DNA of 32,487 nt from Nitrospirota bacterium (GTDB lineage: Bacteria; Nitrospirota; Leptospirillia; Leptospirillales; Leptospirillaceae): the NCBI GenBank assembly GCA_021840555.1, contig JAKBXW010000013.1, positions 1-32,487 of the forward strand. The letters run 5' to 3'. The translations under genes and the position numbers were made by a program. Shown here in pieces: positions 23,283 through 31,428 of the stretch; positions within the stretch are counted from its first letter, which is position 1; each line of letters opens with the position of its first letter. The notes under the pieces are model-generated. The model saw only the letters and a program-made list of their open reading frames with translations, was not told the origin of the DNA and did no database searches.

Positions 23283-26200
23283 GTGGATGACCTGAAGAAC
23301 GCCCGGGAGAGGGTTGACCTCATTTTTCAGGAACTGCCCCGGCTTCTTTCGGATGGAGAGGCCCGGGTTTCCACTGGAAAAGCGATTCTGGATCTTTTTT
23401 CAGGCCTCTCTTTCGTCGACGCTGTTCTCGTGCGGATCGAAGGAACCTCCTCCAGGAATGCACGGACTTTCGCCTCCCGCTCGTTTCCCTCCGCATCGCC
23501 AGCCGAACGTCGGAATATTTCCTCATTTCTGGAGGCGCTGGGACCTCTTCCCATCGTTCTGAGCCCATCGAAGCCGGGTGCACCCCCTCTTCCAAAAGTG
23601 ATTGAGGCATTTTGCAGGATCCACGGATACCGGGAGGCTGTCTTTCTTCCGCTCTTTTCGCCGGGTTCCTCCGATGGAAAAAGAGGGGGTGTCGCCCTGT
23701 TTCTCCGGAAGGAAAAAGAAGGGGATCTTTTTTTCGACACTCTGGTTCTGAAGGCCTTTTCCCTGCTTCCCCTTCCCCTGCCACCCCTTCCGTCGGATCT
23801 CGACAATCTCGTCCGGTTCTACAAGGCGCTCCACGAAATCAACCATCTGATCGCCCGCCATCCCCCTCCGGAGATCCTTTACGGAGAGGTCTGCCGGATT
23901 GCGGTCAGCTACGCAGGGCTTCGTCTGGCCTGGATCGCGACGATCGACCGCCTGGACCGGAAAGCCCGGATCCTTGCCGCCCACGGTCCGGCCAAAGAAT
24001 ACGCCGAGGATCTCCTGATCACCGCCGATCCGGCCTCTCCCTACGGGAGGGGTCCGGCCGGTCGCGCTTTTCGGGAGGGAACCATCGTCGTGGCCGAGAT
24101 CGATTCCGACCCGGAGTACGAAGTCTGGCGGACAAGGGCCCACCGTTTCGGACTCCATTCGAGCTGCAGCTTTCCCTTCCGAAGGGACGGCCGCATCGAG
24201 GGCGTGATGGGAGTCTATTCCGAAAATCCCCGGTACTTCACACCTTCGGTGGTCGCCCTTTTGAGCCGTCTCTCCGAGGATATGGAGTTCTCGCTGGAGT
24301 CCTACGACCGTTCTTTCCGGATCGAACGGCTTCAGACGCACCTCCGGTCCCTCCTCGAAATCACGGAAGAGATCGCAAAGAAACCTGACGAACAGACGCT
24401 TTTCGACCACGTGACCGCCCTGGCCGTCGAAAAGATCGGCGTCGCCTTTTCGGCCATCATCCTCCGGGAGGGGGAGGATGGCCTTTCCCTGGTTTCCAAG
24501 GCCGGGACACCTCTCGGGTTTGACGAGAGAGCGCGGATGGGTTTCAGAAACCCTTCCGACCCCGCTCCGGTGGCCTTCGGACTCGTCAGCCGGGTCCTTT
24601 CCACCGGAAAAACGGTCGTGGCGGACAGCTTCGCCTGGTCCCCCGCCTTTCTACCCTGGAGGACGCTCATGATGCAAAACGGCATCGTGTCCGGAGCCGG
24701 ATTTCCTCTGCTGGTCGAAGGCGGAACCATCGGACTTCTCGTCGTCGGATCGCGGGACGGGGAGTTCTTCACCGACGAGATCGTCGACCTTCTCGAAAAC
24801 ATGGCCGAAACCATCGCTTTCGCCGTCCAGGACATCCGAAGGAAGAAACGCCTCGAGTTCCTGGGACTTCACGACGACCTGACGGGGCTTCCGAACCGGA
24901 CCTCCTTCCGCGAGCACCTCGAACTGGAACTTCCCAGGAACAGGCCCTTTGCCGTCGCGATCCTGGACATAGACAACTTCAAGGAAATCAACGATTCCAT
25001 GGGCCATGCCGCCGGAGACAGGGTCCTGGTCGAGGCCGCGGCGAGACTGTCGGCGATCCTTCGTCCGGGGGAGCTCCTTGCCCGTCTGGGGGGAGACGAG
25101 TTCGCCCTGATCATTCACAGACGCGATGGCGCAGGCGAGATTGAAGGGTTCTGGAAGGAGCTCTCGCAGGCCCTCGACCACCCCCTCCTGCTCGGAGAAT
25201 TCGAATCGGGGATACTCTCTCTCACGACCAGCATGGGGGTGGCCGTCTCGGTCCCGGGTTTTTCCTCCGCAGGGGATCTTCTGAAGCAGGCGGACCAGGC
25301 TCTCTATTTCTCCAAGGAAAGCGGCCGGAACACATGGAGCCTCTATACCCCGGCCCTGAACGAAAGGGTCGAGCGCACCTTCGGCATACGGCGGGCCTTC
25401 CGGACCGGTCTCGAGGCAGGAGAGATGTGTCTCTACCTCCAGCCCCAGGTCGACCTCGCCTCCGGAGCGGTCCTCGGGGCGGAGGCCCTCGTGCGCTGGA
25501 AGGATCCCCGGACAGGAGAGATCCGGCTTCCGGGGACCTTCCTCCCGGTCGTCGAAACCGACCTTTCCCAGGTCTCCCTTCTCGGAGAGTGGGTCCTGGC
25601 GGAGGCCTACCGCCTCCTCTCCGGCCCCGGAATGGAAAAAGAGCACCTGTCGGTCAATATCGGAGCCCTCCATTTTCTCCACAAGAACTTTCTTTCCCAC
25701 GTGGACTCGTTTCACATGAACCAGCCCGAGATCGGACAGCGGCTCACGATCGAGATCACCGAGGCGGTGGCGCTCTCCCATCTCGATCAATCCGCCAGAA
25801 CGATCCGGGCCCTTTCGGAACGCGGGATCTCCGTCTCCCTCGACGATTTCGGAACCGGCTTCGGCTCCCTTTCCTATCTGAACAGCCTTCCGGTCAGAGA
25901 GCTCAAGATCGACCAGTCCTTCATCCGGAACATGACCTTTCGTCCGGGGGACTTCGCCATCGTGAGCGGAACCATGCTGACGGCCGGGCTCCGGCAGATC
26001 CAGGTCGTAGCCGAGGGACTGGAGGACCTCGAAACGGGACTTTCGCTTCTACGGATGGGCTGCCATTACGCCCAGGGATTCGGGATCGCCCGCCCCATGC
26101 CCGCCACCGAATTTCTCTCCTGGAAGGAATCCTGGCATTCCCCCGAAGTATGGCGAAAAGGAAGTCCCTCCCACTTTCTTTACCGGGGGGCCGACCTTCT

Positions 26201-26513
26201 GATCGCCCAGGTGGAGCTCCGGGGATTCATGCGGGAGGCGTCCGGGATCGGGGGATCCCTCGCTCCGGAGGACCCCCGTCGTCCGTCCCTCTCCCGCACC
26301 CTTCGCCGTCTTCGGGACTGGATGGGCAACGGGCTTCGGCGTTTTGGAAAGTTCGCCGCCTATCGCCGGATCGCCTCGCTTCTGGATGAGGTCGAGACGC
26401 GGTTGCAGTCGTCGTCCGTTCACCCCGCCGACCCGGGAATTTCGGCCATTCTGGCGGAGATGGACAGGAGTTTTTCCGAGCTCGTTGATGCGGTGGAGAA
26501 GGAGCGCCTCTGA
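23283..26513 (+). CDS. GAF-GAF-GGDEF-EAL protein (cyclic di-GMP synthesis and breakdown)
   Basis: The product has 1076 residues from GTG 23283, with GGAGG five bases upstream. There is no membrane segment. An N-terminal region of about 180 residues resembles a weak GAF. A clear GAF domain spans about 184-342 and another about 355-519. The GGDEF domain (about 526-690) has HDDLTGLPNR and an intact ARLGGDEFAL, so diguanylate cyclase activity is possible; its inhibitory site reads RPGE instead of RxxD. The EAL domain (about 718-950) keeps the catalytic set: EALVRW, LSVNIGAL, TIEITEAV, DDFGTGFGS, KIDQSF, VVAEGLED and AQGFGIARPM. So phosphodiesterase activity is likely. The last 125 residues are unusual: WMGNGLRRFGKFAAYRRI echoes a CZB-type zinc domain but lacks His and Cys ligands. 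Confidence 0.93.
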   Translation: MDDLKNARERVDLIFQELPRLLSDGEARVSTGKAILDLFSGLSFVDAVLVRIEGTSSRNARTFASRSFPSASPAERRNISSFLEALGPLPIVLSPSKPGAPPLPKVIEAFCRIHGYREAVFLPLFSPGSSDGKRGGVALFLRKEKEGDLFFDTLVLKAFSLLPLPLPPLPSDLDNLVRFYKALHEINHLIARHPPPEILYGEVCRIAVSYAGLRLAWIATIDRLDRKARILAAHGPAKEYAEDLLITADPASPYGRGPAGRAFREGTIVVAEIDSDPEYEVWRTRAHRFGLHSSCSFPFRRDGRIEGVMGVYSENPRYFTPSVVALLSRLSEDMEFSLESYDRSFRIERLQTHLRSLLEITEEIAKKPDEQTLFDHVTALAVEKIGVAFSAIILREGEDGLSLVSKAGTPLGFDERARMGFRNPSDPAPVAFGLVSRVLSTGKTVVADSFAWSPAFLPWRTLMMQNGIVSGAGFPLLVEGGTIGLLVVGSRDGEFFTDEIVDLLENMAETIAFAVQDIRRKKRLEFLGLHDDLTGLPNRTSFREHLELELPRNRPFAVAILDIDNFKEINDSMGHAAGDRVLVEAAARLSAILRPGELLARLGGDEFALIIHRRDGAGEIEGFWKELSQALDHPLLLGEFESGILSLTTSMGVAVSVPGFSSAGDLLKQADQALYFSKESGRNTWSLYTPALNERVERTFGIRRAFRTGLEAGEMCLYLQPQVDLASGAVLGAEALVRWKDPRTGEIRLPGTFLPVVETDLSQVSLLGEWVLAEAYRLLSGPGMEKEHLSVNIGALHFLHKNFLSHVDSFHMNQPEIGQRLTIEITEAVALSHLDQSARTIRALSERGISVSLDDFGTGFGSLSYLNSLPVRELKIDQSFIRNMTFRPGDFAIVSGTMLTAGLRQIQVVAEGLEDLETGLSLLRMGCHYAQGFGIARPMPATEFLSWKESWHSPEVWRKGSPSHFLYRGADLLIAQVELRGFMREASGIGGSLAPEDPRRPSLSRTLRRLRDWMGNGLRRFGKFAAYRRIASLLDEVETRLQSSSVHPADPGISAILAEMDRSFSELVDAVEKERL

Positions 26514-26556
26514 TCAGGAATGGCTCTCACCTCTCAGGGATGTTCGGGAAATCCTC

Positions 26557-27594
26557 CTAAGGCGAGGGTCTGGCCGGAGAGCGGAGACTTTTGTACAGGA
26601 TCCAGATTATGACGGCCATGAAAGCGGGAACGAGCAGGAAGACGATCAGGTCCATGTTGAGCCGGGTTCGGGCCACCTCGTGGTCGATGGCGGCTTTCGG
26701 CGCCTCGAGGACGGCCAGCCAGGGATAGGAGGCGATCCCTGTGATCGCACCCAGAAGCGTCGACCCATAGAGGAGGACCGTTCCGCCGGCGGAGGCGGAA
26801 AACGACCCCGACCTCCCGGAGTCGAAACGGTCCAGGACCGCTTTCCGGCCGAGAGAAAGGATGTTTTTTCCGGTCATCTCCGGATCGGAGGAGGCGAGGA
26901 CCAGCCCGTCTCCGGAGAGAAGATAGGATCGGCCGGGAGTCCCGTGGATCCGGGGAACCGGAAGGGCCGGCCCGAGAAGTCTGGGAAGGTTCATCACCCC
27001 TGCCAGAACCCCTCCCGACCCGCCCTCGGAGCGGGTGGTCCGGACCGCCACCACGAGGAGAACCAGAGGGTGCGTTCCCGGCACGACAACCGGCTGGAAG
27101 CGGGCGAACCCGCCGGTTTCGAAGAGCTTTTCCCCAAGTTCCCTGGCCTGGCCGAGAAAGGGATCGATATCCCTGCGGTCCTCCCTGGCGACCACCTTCC
27201 CCGTCCGGTCGAGGACCGCGAGCCCCGCGAAATTCGCAAGATCCCCTTCCTGGCGCGATCGCCCGATGATCTCCCGAAGGGATTCCTCCGGGGGCGGCGT
27301 CGGACCGGTCCAGTTAAGGCGGCTCGCCGTATCCGCGAGGTCCCGCATGTTTCCGACGAGCACCCCTTCGATGGTGCGCGCCATCCGGAGGGAGGAGGGC
27401 TGGAGGGGGTTCCGGGTCATGTAGTAGGTGACCGCCACCTCCCGGTAGTAAAAGACCAGGAGCACCAGGGCCGGGACCAGGGCGATCAGGACCAGGACCG
27501 CTCCGACGGTCCATCGCCATCCATCCCCTTTTCCTCCTTTCCTGGGGAGAGGGGGAGTGTCTTCGACAGAAACGAAGGGATTGTCTTCTTTCAA
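26557..27594 (-). CDS. Membrane sensor with Cache-like periplasmic domain and no output domain
   Basis: The product has 345 residues from TTG 27592-27594, with GGGAGGA five bases upstream; the open frame reaches 27675 inside the neighbouring gene, without a ribosome binding site. One membrane segment lies near residues 28-52 (VGAVLVLIALVPALVLLVFYY) and another at the C-terminus (IVFLLVPAFMAVIIWILYKSL). Between them is a periplasmic part of about 250 residues. It shows Cache-type features: FAGLAVLDRTGKVVAREDRR, SYLLSGDGLVLASSDPEMTG and a final YPWLAVLEAP strand. Cache domains bind small ligands for chemoreceptors, kinases and cyclases. Here nothing follows the second membrane segment, so it must signal through a partner or act in another way. 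It ends 43 bases from the convergent GGDEF-EAL gene, a possible partner by position. Confidence 0.72.
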   Translation of the reverse strand: MKEDNPFVSVEDTPPLPRKGGKGDGWRWTVGAVLVLIALVPALVLLVFYYREVAVTYYMTRNPLQPSSLRMARTIEGVLVGNMRDLADTASRLNWTGPTPPPEESLREIIGRSRQEGDLANFAGLAVLDRTGKVVAREDRRDIDPFLGQARELGEKLFETGGFARFQPVVVPGTHPLVLLVVAVRTTRSEGGSGGVLAGVMNLPRLLGPALPVPRIHGTPGRSYLLSGDGLVLASSDPEMTGKNILSLGRKAVLDRFDSGRSGSFSASAGGTVLLYGSTLLGAITGIASYPWLAVLEAPKAAIDHEVARTRLNMDLIVFLLVPAFMAVIIWILYKSLRSPARPSP

Positions 27595-27625
27595 CGGATT
27601 CCTCCCGATCTTCTCCCGGAACCTC

Positions 27626-28360
27626 TCACCATTGCTCCTTTCGGACCGCCGCCTCGGGGAACCCGGCAAGTGCAAGATAGTCCACCGTTCCCCTGACCAT
27701 GTCCGGGTGGCCGCAAATGTAGACCACCTCCCCGGAATAGGCGGGAACCAGCGTGGGCAGGAGGTCGGGAACGCGACCCGAAAGCCCCCCCCACCCCGGA
27801 TCGGGCCTCGAATGTATGACGATCAGGGAAAACCCAGGAGCGGATTCGGCGTATTCCAGAAACTCCTTTTCGAAAATGAAATCCTCTCCCTTCCGGAACC
27901 CGTAGATGACCTTGATTCCCGGGGGGGCCGGGGAGCCGAGCAGGGTCCGGATCATTGCCCGGAGAGGGGCGATCCCGCTGCCGGCTCCGACGAACAGGTG
28001 CGGCGCGGGATTCCCTTCCTCGAGCGAGAAGCTGTTTCCGTAAGGTCCCTCCACCAGAACGGGATCGCCGACCCTGGACGCGTGAATCCGGTTCGAGAAG
28101 TATCCCCCCTCTCCCACGCGGGTGATGCTGAGTTCGATGTATCCCTTTTCGAGATCGAGCGGGGACGAGGAGATGGAATAGGCCCTGCGGACGGGACGGT
28201 CCCGCTCGTTTCTGAAGTCGGGGATCGACGCCATGATGAACTGGCCCGCCTTGAAGGAAAAGGACGCGTCCTTCGGAATTTCGAGGCGGAAGGTCGACAC
28301 CCGGGGGGTCTCCGGGATGATGGCCTGAATGCGGGTTTCGATGACGGGGCGTTTTGACAT
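27626..28360 (-). CDS. FAD/NAD(P)-binding oxidoreductase (ferredoxin-NADP reductase superfamily)
   Basis: The product has 244 residues from ATG 28358-28360, preceded by AGGAAGG. The FAD domain (about 1-110) shows RRAYSISSSP, where the flavin phosphate and isoalloxazine bind. The nucleotide domain shows HLFVGAGSGIAPLRAMIRTL and VVYICGHPDMVRGTVDYL. The C-terminus ends in VRKEQW. Members move electrons between NAD(P)H and ferredoxin, flavodoxin or an oxygenase partner. There is no 2Fe-2S domain on this protein. It lies 31 bases before the Cache protein gene and 74 bases after the export permease. No substrate can be named from the context. Confidence 0.88.
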   Translation of the reverse strand: MSKRPVIETRIQAIIPETPRVSTFRLEIPKDASFSFKAGQFIMASIPDFRNERDRPVRRAYSISSSPLDLEKGYIELSITRVGEGGYFSNRIHASRVGDPVLVEGPYGNSFSLEEGNPAPHLFVGAGSGIAPLRAMIRTLLGSPAPPGIKVIYGFRKGEDFIFEKEFLEYAESAPGFSLIVIHSRPDPGWGGLSGRVPDLLPTLVPAYSGEVVYICGHPDMVRGTVDYLALAGFPEAAVRKEQW

Positions 28361-28400
28361 GACTCATTATCCTTCCTGCAAGAAGCGGGAGTCAAACAGT

Positions 28401-28420
28401 TCCGGACCGGCCGGTCCGGA
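28401..28420. repeat. Perfect 20-bp palindrome between permease and reductase genes
   Basis: TCCGGACCGGCCGGTCCGGA is its own reverse complement. As RNA it could form an 8-bp GC-rich hairpin with a 4-base loop. No T-run follows on either strand. It may separate expression of the export cluster from the reductase gene or bind a dimeric protein. Confidence 0.6.
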
Positions 28421-28434
28421 GCGGATCCTTCGTT

Positions 28435-29256
28435 TCAGGATCCCAGTTTCAGATGAAATCCTTTGCGGCGGGCCCTCGCGATTACCCGGGAATAGACGAA
28501 GAGGGCCACCGCCGCATACAGAAAATCCAGAAAAAAGGCCATGACCAGATCTCCGGTGGGGAGGCGGTTCGAAACGAGGACGCTGCGCATCCCCTCGAAG
28601 ACATAGGAGGCGGGAACCGCCCGGGAGATGGCGGCCGCAGGGCCCGGCAGAACCGAGACCGGGTTGAAGACGGCCGAAAAGGGCTGGAAGAGAAAGATCA
28701 CGCCCCAGGCGAGCACCTCCGCCTCCTGCCCGAATCGCAAGATGACCGCCGTTGTCAGGATTCCCAGCGCCCACCCCATCATCAGGAGTGCCAGGATGAA
28801 GAAGAACAGGTGAAGACCGAGGGAGAAAATTTTGAAGGAGAAAAGGAAATAGGCCAGAATGGCCGCTACCGAGGAGGAAAGTATCACCTTCGCGATGCTC
28901 GAGAGAATCGCCCCCCCGACGACGTGGAGCGGCGTGATGGGGGCTATCAGGAGATGGACCAGGTTCCGTGACCAGATCTCCTCGAGAAACATGACCGAGA
29001 TTCCCTGCTGGGCCCGGTAGAGAAGATCCCACAGAAGGAGGGCTCCGAGAAGGGCGGTCACGGCAGAGGGCATGAAGGTCGGGATCTTTTTCAGATAGAG
29101 GGTCAGGAAGCCCCATACGAGAAGGTCCAGAAGGGGCCAGTAGAAAACCTCCATCCAGCGGGGAACGGAGCGGCGATAGAGGACGATCTGCCGAAACAGG
29201 ATCCCGGCCAGCGGTCGCCAGGCCAGGAGGGGGACGGGCGGGCGGGGACTATTCAT
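28435..29256 (-). CDS. ABC-2 type transporter permease
   Basis: The product has 273 residues from ATG 29254-29256, with GAAGGAG upstream; the start overlaps the ATPase stop by eight bases. Six hydrophobic segments are seen, for example EVFYWPLLDLLVWGFLTLYL, HLFFFILALLMMGWALGIL, and VMAFFLDFLYAAVALFVYS at the C-terminus. The layout matches ABC-2 exporters of the NodJ/DrrB kind, which move polysaccharides, lipids or drugs out of the cytoplasm. A likely dimer works with the neighbouring ATPase. The cargo is unknown; the outer membrane genes in the same operon suggest that the substrate is sent through the whole envelope or acts there. Confidence 0.88.
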   Translation of the reverse strand: MNSPRPPVPLLAWRPLAGILFRQIVLYRRSVPRWMEVFYWPLLDLLVWGFLTLYLKKIPTFMPSAVTALLGALLLWDLLYRAQQGISVMFLEEIWSRNLVHLLIAPITPLHVVGGAILSSIAKVILSSSVAAILAYFLFSFKIFSLGLHLFFFILALLMMGWALGILTTAVILRFGQEAEVLAWGVIFLFQPFSAVFNPVSVLPGPAAAISRAVPASYVFEGMRSVLVSNRLPTGDLVMAFFLDFLYAAVALFVYSRVIARARRKGFHLKLGS

Positions 29257-30010
29257 CCCGGCTCCTTCCCCGGCCCACAATCTGGAGGAAGAGAGATTCG
29301 AGATCCTCGGTCGCGTATCGGGCCATGAGGTCGGGAACCCTCCCCTCCGCGACGAGGCGTCCCTCCCCCATGAGGTAGACCCGGTCGGAAAATCGCTCGA
29401 CCTCCCGCATGTTGTGGGAGGTATACAGAAGTGTCATTCCCCGTTCCCGCACCATTTTCTGGAGGGTCGACCGGAGCTGGGCCGAGACCTCCGGGTCGAG
29501 TGTCGCCGTCGGTTCGTCGAGAAACAGGAGCTCGGGATCGTTGATCAGGGCCTTGGCGATGCCCATCCGGGCCACCTGGCCCGTGGAGAGGCGGCCGACA
29601 CGGACATTCCGGAAGGAAGAGAGGTCCATCTCGCCAAGCAGAGCATCGATCCGGCTCCCGATGTTCCGCATGTTGTAGATCAGTCCATAGGCCATCAGGT
29701 TCTCCCGGACGGTCAGGGAATAGGGAAGGCTCAGATCGGTCGAGGCGTAGTTGACGCGGTGGGCGATCTTCCGGCGTCCGGTGGCCATGTCGGTTCCAAA
29801 AATCCGCACCGATCCTGAATCAGGGACGAGAAGTCCCAGCATCATCTGGATCAGCGTTGATTTTCCCGCGCCGTTGGGACCCACGATCGAGACGACCTCC
29901 CCCCGACGGAGGGAGAGGCTGACGCCGTCCACCGCCCAGGGCCCATCAATCGAATAGCGTTTGCGGACTTCCTCCGCCACCAGGACCTCCGGGGACTCCG
30001 GTCCGGCCAT
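29249..30010 (-). CDS. ABC-2 type transporter ATPase
   Basis: The product has 253 residues. Walker A is GPNGAGKST, the signature is RLSTGQVARMGIAKAL, Walker B is LLFLDEPTATLD and the switch His is in LLYTSHNMREVE. The Q-loop position reads NYASTDLSLPYSLTVRENL, lacking the usual Gln, which is also seen in other ABC-2 ATPases of this type. The protein should drive the permease encoded directly after it. Its start shares one base with the stop of the preceding gene, so translation is coupled. Confidence 0.93.
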   Translation of the reverse strand: MAGPESPEVLVAEEVRKRYSIDGPWAVDGVSLSLRRGEVVSIVGPNGAGKSTLIQMMLGLLVPDSGSVRIFGTDMATGRRKIAHRVNYASTDLSLPYSLTVRENLMAYGLIYNMRNIGSRIDALLGEMDLSSFRNVRVGRLSTGQVARMGIAKALINDPELLFLDEPTATLDPEVSAQLRSTLQKMVRERGMTLLYTSHNMREVERFSDRVYLMGEGRLVAEGRVPDLMARYATEDLESLFLQIVGRGRSRDE

Positions 30011-30630
30011 CAGGAAGGCCGGCCCGGGGTCTTCAGGTTCTCGAAGTGGATCAGGTAGCGGTCTCCCTTGACCCCCCGTGTTCCCGCCAGGCCGAGATAG
30101 AGGTCGAAGGAGGAACCGGTGGGCATGCGCGAAAAGTGGATGGTGAAATGCCCGGGCCTCCCCTTCCGGAAGACGGTGGCCGTCGACAGGGAGGGGGATC
30201 CCTCTCCGGCGTTCCGGTTGGCGTCCACCCAGCGGGGGGTTCCGATCACCGCGAAGGAGAGTCCCGAATCTCCGGATCCGTCCGTTTTCGCCAGGAGTTC
30301 GAAGGAAGCGTCGAATCCCGTTTTTGCCTTGGAAAGTCCCGCCACCTTGAGTTGGAAGTCGGGCTTCTCGTAAAGGGCGACGGTTTTTCCGGAGCCCGAG
30401 GGAAGGAAGGTGTTGGGCGGCACGGGGAGAGGGACATGCCGGATCGCCTCCCCGTTTTTGTCGAGGGTCCGGTGGTTGGGGAGGGTCAGATAAAAGAAGA
30501 CGGTGTAGACCACCACCCCCGCCATGACGAGGATCGAACCTCCTCCCAGGATGAGGAAGCTTTTGGGAAGATGGAGCTTTCCGTCCGTGGAGGGGGATTC
30601 TTCCTTGCGTTCATTATTCTTTTCGTCCAT
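30010..30630 (-). CDS. Unknown membrane-anchored protein of the export cluster
   Basis: The product has 206 residues from ATG 30628-30630, preceded by GGAGCGAG. A charged cytoplasmic N-terminus of about 24 residues (MDEKNNERKEES) leads to one membrane segment (SFLILGGGSILVMAGVVVYTVFFYL). A periplasmic domain of about 155 residues follows, rich in beta-type sequence (FQLKVAGLSKAKTGFDASFE, HFTIHFSRMPTGSSFDLYLG). I do not recognise a family. The position between outer membrane proteins and the ABC genes fits a periplasmic adaptor, but it lacks the coiled-coil and lipoyl-like parts of standard membrane fusion proteins. That role is only a suggestion. Confidence 0.75.
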   Translation of the reverse strand: MDEKNNERKEESPSTDGKLHLPKSFLILGGGSILVMAGVVVYTVFFYLTLPNHRTLDKNGEAIRHVPLPVPPNTFLPSGSGKTVALYEKPDFQLKVAGLSKAKTGFDASFELLAKTDGSGDSGLSFAVIGTPRWVDANRNAGEGSPSLSTATVFRKGRPGHFTIHFSRMPTGSSFDLYLGLAGTRGVKGDRYLIHFENLKTPGRPS

Positions 30631-30669
30631 GGGCTCGCTCCGTCAAAAGAGTGTTAAGGAAGATCCTGT

Positions 30670-31428
30670 TCAGAACCGGACACTGATTCCGGCCACGAGG
30701 GGAAGAATGGTCATGATGTTCCCGCCGACATCGAATGCGGTGGGATCGGCCTCTCCGAAGACACCCAGGGGATAACCCGGGATCGAAAGGGAGAGTCCCG
30801 CCCCCACGTCGAGAAGTCCTCCGTAGGGGTGGCCGGAAATTTTCGGCACATTGGTGACCGCCCAGTCCACCCCTCCCGCATCGACTCGCAAGTAGGGAAC
30901 GATGACGCGCCGGAGTCCCCATCGTTCGGGGGTGATCTCGGGAATGTCCCAGGCCAGCCCGGTCCGGAGGATGAATCCCGTCACGCTGGCCGAGTTGGGG
31001 AGCGGCGGGACCGGCTGTGGACTCACGTTCGAAAATCCGAAGGAGGAGCTCGAGGAGAACGTCGGGGCGAGCGTCGCTCCGGGAGTCATCTGGAAATAGG
31101 AGATGTCTCCCAGCCAGCGGAGATGGGAGAGCGCCGTCGCCTTCTGGCCCTTTTCGGGAAGGTCCCCGAGCCGGCGGGAGATCTCGCCCCCTACTCCGAA
31201 AGCCTGGTCGATGTAGCGGGAAAGCCCGCCTCCCGGGAGGAGATAGAAGGAGTATGTCGGCGAGACGGACCACTTCTGGGTCTTCTTTCCCGCGTGAGTC
31301 TTCTCCACCGGGGGAAGGCCCGGAGAGGACGGGACGGCCATGAGCGGCACCGGGTCTGCGGCGGCTTTCGAAATTGGAGCGATCAGGGCCCACAGAAAGA
31401 GTCCGGCAAGGGTTCCGGCTAGTCTCAT
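30670..31428 (-). CDS. Probable outer membrane beta-barrel protein
   Basis: The product has 252 residues from ATG 31426-31428, overlapping the TolC-like stop as ATGA. The signal peptide is MRLAGTLAGLFLWALIAPIS, with cleavage probably after SKAAA. A Pro-rich linker follows. The rest alternates hydrophobic and polar residues with many Gly and aromatic residues. It ends in LPLVAGISVRF, a terminal Phe as in proteins inserted by the BAM complex. No specific family is recognised. Stretches such as VTGFILRTGLAWDIP and LLDVGAGLSLSIPGYPLGVF fit barrel strands. It probably works with the exporter. Confidence 0.75.
   Translation of the reverse strand: MRLAGTLAGLFLWALIAPISKAAADPVPLMAVPSSPGLPPVEKTHAGKKTQKWSVSPTYSFYLLPGGGLSRYIDQAFGVGGEISRRLGDLPEKGQKATALSHLRWLGDISYFQMTPGATLAPTFSSSSSFGFSNVSPQPVPPLPNSASVTGFILRTGLAWDIPEITPERWGLRRVIVPYLRVDAGGVDWAVTNVPKISGHPYGGLLDVGAGLSLSIPGYPLGVFGEADPTAFDVGGNIMTILPLVAGISVRF

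Noticed and set aside
24651-25790. 379-residue open frame on the minus strand
   Set aside because: It is antisense to the GGDEF and EAL domains, which are clearly real on the plus strand.
26344-27696. 450-residue open frame on the plus strand
   Set aside because: It lies opposite the Cache protein gene, has no domain features, and has an Arg/Gly/Glu/Asp-rich shadow composition.
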